The notes: generated by a model not told the origin, from the letters alone. A DNA stretch of 64,000 nucleotides from Aidingimonas lacisalsi (GCF_008079445.1 NZ_VRYH01000002.1:496001-560000), one strand, 5' to 3'; counted from the first letter of the stretch, positions 34,400 through 44,520 are shown. A program made the numbers and translations.

Positions 34400-37005
34400 C
34401 AGCGACGACGGACAGTTTGGCCACCGCAAGCGTCGGGAGTCGTAGGATGCACTGGTTACGACTTTCCTGGCGCGGCCTCAAGCGTGACTTGAGAGCCCCT
34501 GATGTCAGGGCGCTGTTCGTGGCACTGGCATTGGCCGTGGCCGCTTCGACCATGATCGGTTTTTTCCTGGATCGGTTGGAACGTGGTCTCGAGCGACAGG
34601 CAGGCCAGTTACTGGGGGGCGATCTGGTGCTCGAACAAAGCCGCCCCTTTGATGACGATATTCGTCAGCGTCTGATCGAGGCCGGCCTGACGGTCGGTGA
34701 ACAAGTCGACATGGTCTCGATGGCCAGTCGCGATGGCTCGTTCCAACCGACGAGCGTCAAGGTCGTCGACGACACCTACCCTCATTATGGTGAGGTCCAC
34801 GTAGCACGACAGGGACGGGTCGAGCGGCTGGAGCGAGGTCCTGCACCGGGCAGTGCCTGGATTGCCCCACGCTTGGCGCAACTGCTCGATATCGACGTGG
34901 GCGATTCGTTGCGACTCGGTGAAACGTCTCTCGACGTGACTGGTTTGATTGAACGAGAGCCGGATCAACAAGGCGGTTTTGGCAGCTTCAACCCGCGCCT
35001 GATGATGCATCTCGATGATCTCGAGGCAACCGGACTGGTTCAGGAAGGCTCGCGTGTTGAATTCGAGCTTCTGGCCAAGGGCCCGCCGGAGGCGGTGGCC
35101 ACGTTGCAGGATTGGCTGGCGTCGCTCGCGGCCGAGGGCGTCGAGGTGCAGGATGTGCGTCGCGATCGGCCACAACTCGGCAATGCCCTGGCCCGGGCCG
35201 AACAGTATCTGAGTCTGGCGGGCCTGGCAGCCGTGCTGCTGGCCGGAGTTGCCGTCGCCATGGCGACCCGCCGTTACGTGGATCGTCACCTGGACACGGC
35301 GGCGCTATTGCGTTGTTTCGGTGCCACTCAGCGTCAATTGACCCGGCTGTTCACGCTACAATTGCTCTGGTTGGCCCTGGTCGCCTCAATGGTGGGTGCA
35401 GGGCTCGGGCTGGCAGGCCAAGCGGGTCTCTTGATGTTGTTGGGCAACTTCCTGCCCATGGAGTTGCCGCCACCGGGACCGGTACCGTTACTGCTCGGTA
35501 TCCTGACCGCCATGGCGGTTCTGGTCGGATTCGCCGGACCGACACTGTTACGACTGAAGCGCGTCAGTGCCCTCAAGGTACTGCGTCGGGAACTGGATCC
35601 CATGCCAGCCTCGGCCTGGATCGTGGTTCTAATGGCCAGTCTGGTCTTCGGTAGCCTGTTATGGCTCTATTCCGGGGATCTGCTGTTGTCGATGGCGTTG
35701 CTTGCCGGCGGGCTGGTCATGTTGATCCTGCTGTGGGCAGTAGGGGGCCTGCTATTGAATGGCGTCCTGCATCTCGCATCGCGGCTACCCGGTGGTGCCT
35801 ACGGCAAGGGGCGAGCGATTCGGCTTGGTGCCCGTCAGTTGGCACGCCGCCGTCAGGCCAGCCTCGGCCAGCTATTGGCGTTTGCCGTTACATTTTCCGC
35901 CATGGCGATGATCGCTCTGGTACGGGGCGACTTGCTGACCACTTGGCAGGCGCAGTTACCGGCAGATACCCCCAACTATTTCGCTATCAACATTCAACCT
36001 GACGAACGGAATGATTTCACGTCGATGCTGGAGGGTGCCGCTGACTCACGCAGCTCTCTGTATCCTATGGTTCGAGGGCGTATTAGCGCCATCAACGGTA
36101 ATGAGCCGCAACAGGCAGTGCCCGAAGAGGCGCGAGGAGATAACGCACTGCAGCGAGAGCTGAACCTGACTTGGCGACGCGAACTGCCGCAGGGAAACCG
36201 GATCGTGGCCGGTGACTGGTTCGGCGAGAACAGCGCTGGCGACTGGTTGAGCGCCGTGGAATCAAGCAGCTCAGGCTCGGACAAGGTCGTACCTATTTCC
36301 ATGGAAGATGGGCTCGCCGACCGCTTCGGACTCGGGGTGGGCGACATTCTGACTTTCACTATCGGCAGTGCTGACATTTCCGGTGAGATCACTAGCCTGC
36401 GTGACCTGGACTGGGATAGCTTTCGTCCCAATTTCTACGTGATCTTCCCGCCCGATGTGCTGGAGCGTTTCGGTCACAGCTATATCACCGCCTTCCATCT
36501 CGGCAGTGACGAGAGAGAGCTGCAAAACCGTTTGGCCGAAGCATTTCCGGGGGTATCGCTGATCAATGTCGAGGCAATCCTCGAACGGGTCCGTGACCTG
36601 CTTGGTCAGGTGACGCGAGCCGTGGAACTGGTGTTGTTGCTGGTCTTGCTGGCTGGCATCAGTGTCCTGTACGCGGCGTTGATCGCCAGCCGACCGATGC
36701 GAGCCCATGAAAGCGGGTTGTTGCGCGTTTTCGGCGCGGGAGATCGCTTGATCTCCCGTATCCAGGGCGCCGAGTTCGCTCTGCTGGGGCTGGTCAGTGG
36801 CGTGATGGGAGCGTTGCTGGCGGAGTTGGCAGCAGCGGGGCTCTACATGGGCTGGCTCGATTTGCCACCGCGTATCCATTGGGCGTTATGGGGAGTTCTG
36901 CCCCTGGGAGGGGCCGTGCTGATCGGTGTGATCGGACATGCGCTGTCACGTAGCGTACGCCGTCAAACCCCCATGGCAAGCCTGGGGTTACTGGGTGAAG
37001 CTTGA
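34396..37005 (+). CDS. ybbP: ABC transporter permease YbbP (FtsX-like)
   Basis: An 869-residue permease with a first transmembrane helix near residues 36-57, a large periplasmic domain (about 60-265), a central set of helices (about 270-290, 315-345, 360-385, 405-455), a second periplasmic region and three C-terminal helices (about 740-765, 795-820, 835-855). This double FtsX-like arrangement with about ten helices is that of E. coli YbbP. It is translationally coupled to ybbA. Function is inferred to be ATP-driven movement or sensing at the inner membrane; the cargo is not known. Confidence 0.9.
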   Translation: MTATTDSLATASVGSRRMHWLRLSWRGLKRDLRAPDVRALFVALALAVAASTMIGFFLDRLERGLERQAGQLLGGDLVLEQSRPFDDDIRQRLIEAGLTVGEQVDMVSMASRDGSFQPTSVKVVDDTYPHYGEVHVARQGRVERLERGPAPGSAWIAPRLAQLLDIDVGDSLRLGETSLDVTGLIEREPDQQGGFGSFNPRLMMHLDDLEATGLVQEGSRVEFELLAKGPPEAVATLQDWLASLAAEGVEVQDVRRDRPQLGNALARAEQYLSLAGLAAVLLAGVAVAMATRRYVDRHLDTAALLRCFGATQRQLTRLFTLQLLWLALVASMVGAGLGLAGQAGLLMLLGNFLPMELPPPGPVPLLLGILTAMAVLVGFAGPTLLRLKRVSALKVLRRELDPMPASAWIVVLMASLVFGSLLWLYSGDLLLSMALLAGGLVMLILLWAVGGLLLNGVLHLASRLPGGAYGKGRAIRLGARQLARRRQASLGQLLAFAVTFSAMAMIALVRGDLLTTWQAQLPADTPNYFAINIQPDERNDFTSMLEGAADSRSSLYPMVRGRISAINGNEPQQAVPEEARGDNALQRELNLTWRRELPQGNRIVAGDWFGENSAGDWLSAVESSSSGSDKVVPISMEDGLADRFGLGVGDILTFTIGSADISGEITSLRDLDWDSFRPNFYVIFPPDVLERFGHSYITAFHLGSDERELQNRLAEAFPGVSLINVEAILERVRDLLGQVTRAVELVLLLVLLAGISVLYAALIASRPMRAHESGLLRVFGAGDRLISRIQGAEFALLGLVSGVMGALLAELAAAGLYMGWLDLPPRIHWALWGVLPLGGAVLIGVIGHALSRSVRRQTPMASLGLLGEA

Positions 37006-37053
37006 GTATTCCTAAACCCAACGTGAGAAATTGTAGGGGAGGGAATGACTGGG

Positions 37054-37065
37054 TTTCATATGAAA
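37054..37065. promoter_or_regulatory. 12-bp palindrome upstream of glyA
   Basis: TTTCATATGAAA is a perfect palindrome 65 bases before the glyA start, just ahead of a possible -10 (TATGAT, 37083-37088). It does not match the PurR consensus, and only loosely recalls MetR half-sites. Possible operator; regulator unknown. Confidence 0.3.
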
Positions 37066-37129
37066 GCGTAGCGACCCTGCGCTATGATGGCGGCCGTTCG
37101 TTTTTCTCTTGATTCGAGGATGTTCGACG

Positions 37130-38398
37130 ATGTTCAGCCGTGAAATGCAGATTGCCGGTTTTGATGATGCCCTGCTCGATGCGATGCAAAAGGAAGTCGC
37201 TCGTCAGGAGGCGCACATCGAACTGATCGCTTCGGAAAACTATGCCAGCCCTCGTGTGCTGGAGGCTCAGGGGAGCCAGCTGACCAACAAGTATGCCGAG
37301 GGCTATCCCGGCAAGCGCTACTACGGTGGTTGCGAGTATGTCGATGTCGTTGAGCAACTTGCCATCGATTATGCCAAGCAGGTGTTCGATGCCAGTTATG
37401 CCAACGTGCAGCCCCATTCCGGCTCGCAGGCCAACGGCGCCGTATTTCAGGCCTTGATCAAACCCGGCGATACCGTGTTGGGGATGAGTCTGGATGCCGG
37501 TGGTCACTTGACGCATGGTGCCAAGCCGAACTTTTCGGGCAAGCACTACAATGCCATCCAGTACGGCATCGATGACACGGGCCAGATCGATTACGATGAA
37601 GTTGCTCGACTGGCTCGAGAACACCAGCCGAAAATGATCATTGCAGGCTTCTCGGCCTACTCCCAGATCATCGACTGGGCCCGCTTCCGTAAGATTGCCG
37701 ATGATGTCGGTGCCTATCTGCTCGTCGATATGGCTCATATCGCCGGCCTTGTGGCCGCCGGTGTCTATCCCAGTCCGTTGCCGCATGCCCATGTCGTGAC
37801 CACCACGACGCACAAGACCCTACGCGGGCCGCGTGGCGGCTTGATCCTGTCCAGTGAGAACGATGCCGATATCGAGAAGAAACTTCAGTCGGCGGTATTC
37901 CCCGGTGGCCAGGGCGGTCCCTTGGAACATGTGATTGCCGCCAAGGCGATCTGTTTCAAGGAGGCGATGGAACCCGAGTTCCAGGCTTATCAGCGCCAAG
38001 TGGTACAAAATGCCAAGGCCATGGCGAGCGTTTTCATGGAACGTGGCTTCGACATCGTATCCGGTGGTACCGAGGATCACTTGTTCCTGCTGTCATTGAT
38101 CAAGCAGGAGTTGACCGGGAAGGATGCCGATGCTGCCCTGGGGCGTGCCCACATCACCGTCAATAAAAACGCCGTACCGAATGACCCGCAGAGTCCCTTC
38201 GTGACGTCCGGTTTGCGTATCGGCACGCCTGCGGTAACGACACGCGGTTTCGGGGAAGCCGAATGCCGTGAGCTGGCGAGCTGGATCTGCGATATCCTCG
38301 ATGTCATGGCGAAAGGCGAAGACACGAGTGCTATCGAGGCTGACGTCAAGGCGAAAGTCGAGGCGGTATGTGCACGGCTTCCCGTGTATCGTGACTGA
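37130..38398 (+). CDS. glyA: Serine hydroxymethyltransferase
   Basis: A 422-residue PLP enzyme exchanging serine and tetrahydrofolate for glycine and methylene-tetrahydrofolate. The N-terminal [30 protein letters not shown], and the PLP lysine motif [16 protein letters not shown] are diagnostic. ATG 37130 was chosen because it gives the family N-terminus [12 protein letters not shown] lies 10 bases upstream. A strong terminator follows, so it is monocistronic or the last gene of its transcript. Confidence 0.97.
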   Translation: MFSREMQIAGFDDALLDAMQKEVARQEAHIELIASENYASPRVLEAQGSQLTNKYAEGYPGKRYYGGCEYVDVVEQLAIDYAKQVFDASYANVQPHSGSQANGAVFQALIKPGDTVLGMSLDAGGHLTHGAKPNFSGKHYNAIQYGIDDTGQIDYDEVARLAREHQPKMIIAGFSAYSQIIDWARFRKIADDVGAYLLVDMAHIAGLVAAGVYPSPLPHAHVVTTTTHKTLRGPRGGLILSSENDADIEKKLQSAVFPGGQGGPLEHVIAAKAICFKEAMEPEFQAYQRQVVQNAKAMASVFMERGFDIVSGGTEDHLFLLSLIKQELTGKDADAALGRAHITVNKNAVPNDPQSPFVTSGLRIGTPAVTTRGFGEAECRELASWICDILDVMAKGEDTSAIEADVKAKVEAVCARLPVYRD

Positions 38399-38423
38399 AA
38401 CTCGCTGCCGTAGTCGGTAAGCG

Positions 38424-38459
38424 ACCGGCGGCCTCGGGAACGGGGCCGCCGGTTTTTTT
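38424..38459 (+). terminator. Rho-independent terminator of glyA
   Basis: A 10-bp perfect stem (ACCGGCGGCC at 38424-38433, GGCCGCCGGT at 38444-38453) with a 10-base loop is followed by a run of T residues to 38459. Confidence 0.95.
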
Positions 38460-38479
38460 ATGGCCGGGCGTCGATGTCT

Positions 38480-38495
38480 CTAGACGATGGTCTAG
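38480..38495. promoter_or_regulatory. Inverted repeat upstream of dgoR
   Basis: CTAGAC and GTCTAG flank a 4-base spacer (GATG) and pair perfectly. It lies about 100 bases before dgoR, in the control region of the galactonate operon. Possible operator; regulator unproven. Confidence 0.35.
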
Positions 38496-38522
38496 TTTTC
38501 AAATAGCCGTTATGCTTTGAGA

Positions 38523-38537
38523 CTATGTCATACATAG
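38523..38537. promoter_or_regulatory. Candidate DgoR operator (GT-N3-AC palindrome)
   Basis: CTATGTCATACATAG has perfect CTATGT/ACATAG arms around CAT. It contains GT-N3-AC, the core commonly bound by FadR-subfamily GntR regulators, and lies 54 bases before the start of the FadR-type regulator gene dgoR, so autoregulation is plausible. Inferred from pattern and position. Confidence 0.5.
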
Positions 38538-38591
38538 ATTATGTTAAGTCCTACAAAGATAACTCGCTATGTCGATATGAGATGCATGAGT

Positions 38592-39383
38592 ATGGCAACG
38601 ACGCCCTCCCGACAGCCAAGACCCGATATTGCCGAACACCTGGCAGAGGCCATTTTTAGTGGTCACTACGGGCCGGGTGATTTCGTCCCCAAGGAATTGG
38701 ACCTTTGCGAACACTATGGCGTCAGCCGCAGTACCGTTCGCAGTGCGCTTCAGACACTGGTATCCGCTGGCATGATTACGCGCATTTCCGGGCAGGGAAG
38801 TCGTGTTACGGAACTGCCTCAATGGCACCTGCTGAATCCACGCGTCAGCGACTGGATGGCCCGTTTCGCCCGCCCTAATCCTCGCTTCCAGCGCGATATC
38901 TTCGCGTTCAGGGTGGCGGTAGAGCCTTTCATGGCCCGCCTTGCCGCCGACAATGCCGCTGCGGCCGACCTGCTGGCTATCGAGACAGCCTATCACGGCA
39001 TGCTCGCGGCATTGGAGCAACCCGATAAACAGTATCAGGGTATCAGCTACGATGACTATGACGTGACATTCCACGAAGCGATCTTCGCCGCGACCCACAA
39101 TGTGCTGTGGCTGCAGATAAGTCATGTACTCAAACCGGCCATTGCCCTGTTGGTGGAAACCTCCAATCAGAGTGCCGATGAACTCAATGACAGCATGGAG
39201 CGTCACCGTCGCCTGATGGATGCCATTCGGCTGCGGCAACCCGACGAGGCTGAAACGGCTGCGCTCTCGGTATTGGAACGCACAGGGCGTGATTTGGGTA
39301 TGGCATGTCCGACCGCCGGGCTGGCGGTGATGCGTGGGCCCAATGCCATGTCGTACTCATGTACCCAGGAACCCGATAGTTGA
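38592..39383 (+). CDS. dgoR: GntR/FadR-family regulator of galactonate catabolism
   Basis: A 263-residue FadR-subfamily GntR regulator. Residues about 10-75 hold the winged helix ([40 protein letters not shown] region) and about 95-240 the all-helical FCD ligand domain, with the metal-binding Asp/His residues in [16 protein letters not shown] and [12 protein letters not shown]. In E. coli DgoR represses the dgo operon and responds to D-galactonate. ATG 38592 (MATTPSRQ) is one of several clustered ATGs (also 38577 and 38586). dgoD follows after 13 bases, so it is probably autoregulated. Confidence 0.86.
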   Translation: MATTPSRQPRPDIAEHLAEAIFSGHYGPGDFVPKELDLCEHYGVSRSTVRSALQTLVSAGMITRISGQGSRVTELPQWHLLNPRVSDWMARFARPNPRFQRDIFAFRVAVEPFMARLAADNAAAADLLAIETAYHGMLAALEQPDKQYQGISYDDYDVTFHEAIFAATHNVLWLQISHVLKPAIALLVETSNQSADELNDSMERHRRLMDAIRLRQPDEAETAALSVLERTGRDLGMACPTAGLAVMRGPNAMSYSCTQEPDS

Positions 39384-39396
39384 CCAGAGGCAAACG

Positions 39397-40545
39397 ATGA
39401 AAATTACTCGACTCAAGACATGGCAGGTCCCGCCCCGCTGGCTATTCCTGAAAATCGAGACGGATGACGGGGTCTATGGGTGGGGTGAACCTGTCGTGGA
39501 AGGACGTGCCGCCACTGTTGAAGCGGCTGTACACGAACTCTCGGATTACCTGATCGGTGAGGATCCTCGTCGCATCGAACATCTCTGGAATACCCTCTAT
39601 CGAGCCGGTTTTTACCGTGGCGGCCCGATTCTGATGTCGGCCATTGCAGGGATCGACCAGGCGCTATGGGATCTCAAGGGACGCGATCTCGGGGTTCCGG
39701 TGCATCAATTGCTGGGTGGCGCCGTACGCGACAGGATGCGAATGTACGCCTGGACCGGCGGTGACCGTCCCGGTGATGTCGGTGTCGGGGCCAAGGCATT
39801 GGTCGACCAGGGCTTTACTGCGTTCAAGATGAACGGGACTCCCGAGATGCAGATCGTCGACTCGCATGCCAAGGTGGATGAGGCCGTGGCTCGGGTCGCG
39901 GAAGCGCGTGAAGCCGTTGGACCGACAGTCGGCATCGCCATCGATTTTCACGGTCGGGTGCATCGCCCGATGGCCAAGTCGTTGCTGCGGGAACTGGAGC
40001 CCTATCATCCAATGTTCGTCGAGGAACCGGTTCTGCCCGAGCATCTACCTTGCCTCAAGCATATCGCTGCGGGCCTCGGCTATCCCATTGCCACCGGTGA
40101 GCGGCTGCATACCCGCTATCAGTTCCGCGACCTGCTCGCCGATGGCATGGTCGATATCATTCAGCCCGATCTATCCCACTGTGGTGGCATCAGCGAGGGG
40201 ATGAAAATCGCTGGTCTGGCATCCTGCTATGATGTGGCGCTGGCTCCCCATTGCCCGCTAGGGCCGTTGACGCTGGCGACGTCGCTGCATGTGGATGCTG
40301 TCAGTCACAATGCGTTCATCCAGGAGCAGAGCATGGGCATTCACTACAATCGTGATAATGACGTCCTGGATTACCTGGTCGATAAATCCGCACTGACTAT
40401 CGAGGATGGTTTCTGTGCCATTCCCAATGGACCGGGGCTGGGTGTGGAAATCGACGAAGCGTTCGTCGAGGAACGTGCCAAGGTCGGTCACCGTTGGCGC
40501 AATCCTGTCTGGCAGCATGAGGATGGCTCCATTGCCGAATGGTGA
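39397..40545 (+). CDS. dgoD: D-galactonate dehydratase
   Basis: A 382-residue enolase-superfamily enzyme, the same length as E. coli DgoD, converting D-galactonate to 2-keto-3-deoxygalactonate. [25 protein letters not shown] begins the capping domain; the barrel carries the metal ligands in AIDFHGR, FVEEPV and [11 protein letters not shown], and the catalytic histidines in FHGRVHRP and [13 protein letters not shown] 39397 was chosen for the exact family start. It is the first enzyme gene of the dgo operon. Confidence 0.94.
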   Translation: MKITRLKTWQVPPRWLFLKIETDDGVYGWGEPVVEGRAATVEAAVHELSDYLIGEDPRRIEHLWNTLYRAGFYRGGPILMSAIAGIDQALWDLKGRDLGVPVHQLLGGAVRDRMRMYAWTGGDRPGDVGVGAKALVDQGFTAFKMNGTPEMQIVDSHAKVDEAVARVAEAREAVGPTVGIAIDFHGRVHRPMAKSLLRELEPYHPMFVEEPVLPEHLPCLKHIAAGLGYPIATGERLHTRYQFRDLLADGMVDIIQPDLSHCGGISEGMKIAGLASCYDVALAPHCPLGPLTLATSLHVDAVSHNAFIQEQSMGIHYNRDNDVLDYLVDKSALTIEDGFCAIPNGPGLGVEIDEAFVEERAKVGHRWRNPVWQHEDGSIAEW

Positions 40546-40584
40546 GTCGGTCAACCGAGTGGTGAACATGAGGAGTACGAGTCC

Positions 40585-41271
40585 ATGAATGCGCAACAGA
40601 AGGCCGCGTTGGAATCAGCCATGCGGGACTGCCCCCTGGTGGCCATCCTGCGGGGAATCAGCCCCGAAGAGGTAGAAGCCGTTGGCGATGCACTGGTCGA
40701 TGCCGGTTTCAAGATGATCGAGGTGCCGCTGAATTCTCCGCGGCCATGGCAGAGTCTCGAACGCTTGGTCGCCAGAATGCCCGACGATGTGCTGGTTGGT
40801 GCCGGTACCGTGCTCGATACAGCGAATGTCGAGCGGTTGGCGTCGCTCGGTGCGTCGTTGCTGATCACACCCAATACCGATACCGATGTCATCGCGGCGG
40901 GTGAGGCACAGGGGTTGGCTTCGTTCATTGGCTGTATGACACCCAGCGAAGCGTTGGTGGCTGCCCGGTCCGGGGCGACGGCGCTGAAATTGTTCCCGGC
41001 CGCGCGACTCGGGGTCGGTTATTTCAATGATGTCTCGACAATCCTGCCTCCCGAGCTGCCAGTGTTTGCTGTGGGCGGTGTCAACCGGGACACCATGGCG
41101 GATTGGCATGCGGCCGGCGTACGCGGTTTCGGTTTCGGTAGCAATCTTTACAAGCCTGGTCGCCATCCCGAGGAGGTCGGCACCATGGCGAAGGCACTGG
41201 TCGCTGAGTGGCAACGACTGGAAATGCTGGCTGCCGAGATCGATCGTTCCGAACGCGAGGAAGATGCATGA
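40585..41271 (+). CDS. dgoA: 2-dehydro-3-deoxy-6-phosphogalactonate aldolase
   Basis: A 228-residue KDPG/KDPGal-family aldolase giving pyruvate and glyceraldehyde-3-phosphate. PLVAILRGISPEEVEAVGDALVDAG, IEVPLNSPRPW with the catalytic Glu, VGAGTVLD and the Schiff-base lysine in TALKLFPAARLG are visible; the Leu-Asn-Ser-Pro segment and the context point to DgoA and not Eda. The stop overlaps dgoK by 4 bases (ATGA). Confidence 0.94.
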   Translation: MNAQQKAALESAMRDCPLVAILRGISPEEVEAVGDALVDAGFKMIEVPLNSPRPWQSLERLVARMPDDVLVGAGTVLDTANVERLASLGASLLITPNTDTDVIAAGEAQGLASFIGCMTPSEALVAARSGATALKLFPAARLGVGYFNDVSTILPPELPVFAVGGVNRDTMADWHAAGVRGFGFGSNLYKPGRHPEEVGTMAKALVAEWQRLEMLAAEIDRSEREEDA

Positions 41272-42191
41272 GTCGCCATTTCATCGCCGTCGACTGGGGC
41301 ACGAGCAATTTTCGCGCCTTTCTCGTCGATGCCGTCTCCGGTGAGTGTCTGGAAAGCCGACGTTCGGACGCCGGTCTCAAGGCGCTGAGTACCGACGAGT
41401 TTCCTCATTATTGCCGGGCTCAAATCGGCGATTGGCGTGAAACCGCTGGTGGCGACCAGGCCGTGCCGGTGTATCTGGCCGGTATGGTCGGTTCGCGCAA
41501 TGGGTGGTGTGAAGCGGCACAGTTGGAGTTGCCTGTCGGTCCCGACGCCCTGACCGAGAACCTGATGGCGGCACCCGGTCTGGCCAATGCCTGGATCGTT
41601 CCCGGTGTCAAAATGGTGACGTCCGAGCACGTCGATGTCATGCGAGGTGAGGAAGTTCAGGCGTTTGGTGCACTGGCGTTGGCCGGGCGCGACAGCGGTG
41701 CCTGTTGTCTACCGGGCACACACAGCAAGTGGGCGCGTCTGGAAGGAGGCGCGATGCGTACGTTTACCACCATGATGACGGGGGAACTCTACCATGCCGT
41801 CCGCTTTCATACCTTGCCCGGTAGACCGGCTGTCGAGGATGCCGAGTTCGACACGGCCGCATTCCATCAAGGGGTAGTGGCATCGGGTCATGAGGCAGGT
41901 CTCCTGCATGCCCTGTTCGAGGGACGCAGTCGGCATCTGTATGCCGGACTGGCCGCCCATCGGATCGCCAGCTTTCTTTCGGGGGTGCTGATAGGGAGTG
42001 AAGTACGCGTTGCACATCGTCAGGCCGCTGATTGGCAGAACTTGCTGCTGGTCGGTTCCCACACCCTCAACGAGCCGTATCAACTGGCTCTGGACGCGTT
42101 AGGCATGCCATCGACGCGTATCGATAGCGATGCGGCCAGTATGGCCGGTTTGAGCCAGATCGATGCCATACGCACCACGATGAATCGGTAG
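41268..42191 (+). CDS. dgoK: 2-dehydro-3-deoxygalactonokinase
   Basis: A 307-residue kinase of the DgoK family (actin-like fold), phosphorylating 2-keto-3-deoxygalactonate at the 6-position. FIAVDWGTSNFRAFLVD is the phosphate-binding N-terminus; LAGMVGSRNGW, CCLPGTHSKWARL and TFTTMMTGELYHAV are family-typical. It is the last gene of dgoR-dgoD-dgoA-dgoK. No DgoT-type transporter follows within the operon. Confidence 0.93.
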   Translation: MSRHFIAVDWGTSNFRAFLVDAVSGECLESRRSDAGLKALSTDEFPHYCRAQIGDWRETAGGDQAVPVYLAGMVGSRNGWCEAAQLELPVGPDALTENLMAAPGLANAWIVPGVKMVTSEHVDVMRGEEVQAFGALALAGRDSGACCLPGTHSKWARLEGGAMRTFTTMMTGELYHAVRFHTLPGRPAVEDAEFDTAAFHQGVVASGHEAGLLHALFEGRSRHLYAGLAAHRIASFLSGVLIGSEVRVAHRQAADWQNLLLVGSHTLNEPYQLALDALGMPSTRIDSDAASMAGLSQIDAIRTTMNR

Positions 42192-42340
42192 CCCGTGCGC
42201 AGGGTAGGGCGATGGGCAATACTGGTGCCAACTCGTCGCCTCGTATGCCGTCGGCATCGGTCCAGGCACCGGTGTAGGTGGGATGGCATGCAACGTGCTA
42301 GCTTCAGGATGTAGACAGTCAATTGCATCCGGTGGGCCCT

Positions 42341-43213
42341 ATGACACAGCCGATACCGTTTAGTGCACGCTTGGTATTCACCGACCTTGACGGCTCACTT
42401 CTCGACCACGTCAGTTACGATTGGCAGCCGGCACGCCGCTGGCTGGAGCGCCTGCGCCACGTCAATGTGCCGGTCATTCCGGTATCCAGCAAGACCCGCG
42501 CCGAATTGCTTGCGCTGCGCGTCCAGTTGGGTCTCGAACGTAGCCCTTTCATCGCAGAAAACGGGGCCATCATTGGCCTGCCTCCCGACTGGCAGCATGC
42601 CCGTCTGGATCGTAATCCCGAGAACATCAACGGGCTGTGCATCAAGACGCCGGGGCTTGATATTGGCTTCATACGCAAACGCCTGGACGTGATCCGTGAA
42701 CGTCTGGGGCTCTCTTATCGGTGCATGGGGGAGATGAATCTCGACGAGATCATGGCGATGACGGGGCTTGCCGAACCCGCGGCACGGCAAGCGCGGATTC
42801 GCGAAGGCAGCGAGCCGCTGCTCTGGCGAGATGACGAGGCGTGGCTATCCCGCTTTCGGCAGGCGTTGGAGGGCGATGGCCTGCTGCTGACGCGAGGCGG
42901 ACGTTTCTGGCACGTCATGGGGCATAGTCACAAGGGAGATGCGGTCGGTTGGCTGATCGATCGATTTCGGGCGTTGCGCGGGCAGGCACCACATACGCTG
43001 GCGCTGGGTGATGGACCCAACGATGTCTCGATGTTCGAGCGAGTCGATCGTGCCGTACTGATTCCCGGCTATCACGGCCAGCCGATCGCTGTGCAGAGCG
43101 AGCATGTATATCGAGCACGTTCACCCGGGCCTACCGGTTGGGCCGAGGGTATGGAACATTGGTGGGGGCAGGAACTCCCCGATCACAGCGGTGGAAAGGA
43201 GAACCCGGCATGA
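42341..43213 (+). CDS. Glucosyl-3-phosphoglycerate phosphatase (MpgP-like HAD hydrolase)
   Basis: A 290-residue HAD-IIB phosphatase of the mannosyl-3-phosphoglycerate phosphatase family. Motif I is VFTDLDGSLLDH with the nucleophile Asp, motif II lies in IPVSSKTRAELLALR, and motif III/IV in LALGDGPNDVSMFERVD. Bacterial members paired with a GT81 synthase dephosphorylate glucosyl-3-phosphoglycerate to glucosylglycerate, a compatible solute. The ATGA overlap with the synthase gene supports this over mannosylglycerate formation. ATG 42341 has GGTGGG 4 bases upstream. Confidence 0.86.
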   Translation: MTQPIPFSARLVFTDLDGSLLDHVSYDWQPARRWLERLRHVNVPVIPVSSKTRAELLALRVQLGLERSPFIAENGAIIGLPPDWQHARLDRNPENINGLCIKTPGLDIGFIRKRLDVIRERLGLSYRCMGEMNLDEIMAMTGLAEPAARQARIREGSEPLLWRDDEAWLSRFRQALEGDGLLLTRGGRFWHVMGHSHKGDAVGWLIDRFRALRGQAPHTLALGDGPNDVSMFERVDRAVLIPGYHGQPIAVQSEHVYRARSPGPTGWAEGMEHWWGQELPDHSGGKENPA

Positions 43214-44430
43214 GCGATTTTTACCAGAATGGCATCATCACCAACTTCCATAATTTGACCCGACGCCCTGTCGAGGCACTCGAAGCCGACTTGGTGAAAT
43301 TCTCCATGCGTCGCCCCATGGGTTTGATCCTGCCTTCTCTGTACGCTGAACTCGAAGGACCAGCCCTGTCTCGTATCGTCGCAGAGTTGGCGGAGGTGCC
43401 GTATCTGTCCGAAATAGTGATCGGGCTCGATAGAGCCGATCGTGATCAGTTTCTGCATGCCCGCGAATTCTTTTCCCATTTGCCTCAGCACCACCGTATC
43501 CTCTGGAACGATGGCCCACGCCTGCAAGCGCTGGATGACGAGCTGGCGAAGGAGGGCATCTCACCTCAGGAACCCGGCAAGGGACGCAACGTCTGGTTCT
43601 GTGGCGGCTATATACAAGCGTCTCGCCGTGCCGAGGCGGTAGCGCTGCATGATTGCGATATCGTCACCTACGATCGCTCGCTGCTGGCGCGCCTCATTTA
43701 CCCGGTTGCCCATCCCCAGTTCAATTACGAGTTCTGCAAGGGCTATTATTCCCGTATCGCCGACAACAAGCTCAATGGCCGTGTGGCGCGCCTGATGGTA
43801 ACGCCACTGATTCGGGCATTGAAAAAGATTTACGGTCCTTTACCGTATCTCGACTACCTCGATAGTTATCGCTACCCGCTCTCAGGCGAATTCTCGATGC
43901 GGGCCGATGTGCTCGACGGTATTCGCATTCCCAGTGACTGGGGGCTCGAGATCGGCGTGCTCTCCGAGGTGCATCGCAACTACTCCACCAAGCGCTTGTG
44001 CCAGGTGGACATCGCCGATATCTATGATCACAAGCACCAACCGGTATCCGAAGGCGATCCCGACGCCGGCCTCAATCGAATGAGCCTGGACATTGCCAAG
44101 GCGTTGTACCGCAAGCTGGCAACGTTGGGCGTTCAGATCAATGCCGAGAGTTTCCGTACCATCAAGGCGACCTACTACCGAATCGCTCTGGATCTGATAG
44201 AGACCTACGATAACGATGCGGTGATGAACGGGCTCAAGCTCGACCGGCACAGTGAAGAGCAGGCGGTGGAACTGTTCGCGACGAATATCATGGAGGCCGG
44301 AGATGCCTTTCTCGAGAAGCCCCGCGACAAGCCCTTCATCCCCAGCTGGAATCGCGTACAAGCGGCGATTCCCGACTTCCTGGAACGTATGCATGCCGCC
44401 GTCGAGCTGGATAATAAAGGCAAGGTATAA
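43210..44430 (+). CDS. gpgS: Glucosyl-3-phosphoglycerate synthase (GT81-type)
   Basis: A 406-residue retaining glycosyltransferase resembling GpgS of Persephonella and cyanobacteria. It starts MSDFYQNGIITNFHNL, has LILPSLYAELEGPALSRIV, and the metal/nucleotide-sugar region VALHDCDIVTYDRSLLARL, where HDCDI gives the DXD motif. It would transfer glucose from a nucleotide sugar to 3-phosphoglycerate. The upstream phosphatase completes glucosylglycerate synthesis. A mannosyl or other donor is less likely but not excluded. The start at 43210 is fixed by the ATGA overlap and a GGAAAGGAG site. Confidence 0.87.
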   Translation: MSDFYQNGIITNFHNLTRRPVEALEADLVKFSMRRPMGLILPSLYAELEGPALSRIVAELAEVPYLSEIVIGLDRADRDQFLHAREFFSHLPQHHRILWNDGPRLQALDDELAKEGISPQEPGKGRNVWFCGGYIQASRRAEAVALHDCDIVTYDRSLLARLIYPVAHPQFNYEFCKGYYSRIADNKLNGRVARLMVTPLIRALKKIYGPLPYLDYLDSYRYPLSGEFSMRADVLDGIRIPSDWGLEIGVLSEVHRNYSTKRLCQVDIADIYDHKHQPVSEGDPDAGLNRMSLDIAKALYRKLATLGVQINAESFRTIKATYYRIALDLIETYDNDAVMNGLKLDRHSEEQAVELFATNIMEAGDAFLEKPRDKPFIPSWNRVQAAIPDFLERMHAAVELDNKGKV

Positions 44431-44479
44431 TGAGGTTTGCCACGTTGAAGGCATAGCAGGCGATCATGACACCGATCAA

Positions 44480-44520
44480 CTTATGAAAAATTAATATATA
44501 TCGATAACTTTAATTGACAC
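44480..44520. promoter_or_regulatory. A/T-rich control region upstream of the MBL-fold gene
   Basis: A strongly A/T-rich patch, unlike its surroundings, lies about 50-90 bases before the start of the MBL-fold gene and ends in TTGACA (44514-44519), a perfect -35 hexamer. I could not find a convincing -10 at the right distance. A/T-rich operators are typical for BigR/ArsR-type sulfide sensors in front of such genes; no such regulator gene is adjacent. Confidence 0.35.

Noticed and set aside
34609-35289. Open frame of 226 codons on the minus strand inside ybbP
   Set aside because: It lies opposite a conserved permease and shows no family motif.
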